The position numbers and the translations under genes are program-made. A stretch of DNA of 12,532 nt from an uncultured Collinsella sp. (GTDB lineage Bacteria > Actinomycetota > Coriobacteriia > Coriobacteriales > Coriobacteriaceae), in assembly GCA_947002045.1 (NCBI GenBank), contig CAMQJB010000057.1, forward strand, positions 1 to 12,532, in the 5' to 3' direction. Shown piece after piece: positions 12,503 through 12,532 of this stretch. The notes beneath the pieces are model-generated. The model saw only the letters and a list, made by a program, of their open reading frames with translations, had not been told where the DNA came from and ran no database searches. Within the stretch, counting starts at the first letter, position 1. Each line of letters opens with the position of its first letter.

Positions 12503-12532
12503 GGCCGCCATTTAAGAATTTCATATAACGCC

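Noticed and set aside
1..12532. Mobile elements, CRISPR arrays, tRNA or rRNA genes, restriction or defence systems.
   Set aside because: No transposase or integrase motifs, no regularly spaced repeats and no tRNA cloverleaf were seen in reading both strands.

Overview
The window looks like chromosome from a high-GC, anaerobic, gut-type actinobacterium of the class Coriobacteriia, most likely Collinsella or a close relative. This is an inference from gene style: an Fe-S aldo/keto reductase, short intergenic gaps with GC-rich hairpin terminators, strong GGAGG ribosome-binding sites, GTG starts and GC-rich third codon positions. No 16S or other diagnostic marker is present. I see no phage, transposase, CRISPR array, tRNA or rRNA. 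It reads as ordinary chromosome with a few unusual details.

Layout. Positions 1-99 hold a perfect 23-bp inverted repeat beyond the 3' end of a minus-strand Fe-S aldo/keto reductase (100-1287). A probable remnant of a cyclase-family hydrolase (1450-1644) and a hairpin terminator lead into a ketopantoate-reductase-family gene (1768-2682), which has its own strong terminator. Two minus-strand genes follow: a 68-residue two-helix membrane protein (2793-2999) and a secreted protein with a signal peptide and a compact C-terminal domain (3187-3963). Next is metY-type O-acetylhomoserine sulfhydrylase (4275-5585, minus). It is divergent from a LysR-type regulator (5860-6798, plus), and the intergenic region is rich in regulatory signals. 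The plus strand then carries rnhA (6862-7347), a Gfo/Idh/MocA oxidoreductase coupled to an acylphosphatase (7423-8942), and a PerR-like Fur-family repressor (9004-9384). A minus-strand cluster reads slyD-type FKBP isomerase (11290-10862), UreE-like protein (10858-10280), Cof-type HAD phosphatase (10196-9399). A membrane-dipeptidase-family peptidase (11411-12424) is divergent from slyD, and the window ends with a G-rich tract and a terminator-like hairpin.

How the genes may work together. The LysR-metY region has a consensus-like promoter, a LysR-type dyad centred about 66 bp upstream of the predicted transcript start, a 17-codon leader ORF with two cysteines and an excellent ribosome-binding site, and a 33-nt G-free tract before metY. 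Together these suggest sulfur-responsive control at two levels, by the LysR protein and by leader translation. The slyD/UreE-like pair looks like a small metal-handling (probably nickel) operon, because SlyD and UreE both serve nickel-enzyme maturation in other bacteria, yet no urease gene is seen here. The remaining genes are housekeeping or general metabolism. The two most unusual points are the UreE-like/SlyD pair and the metY leader ORF.
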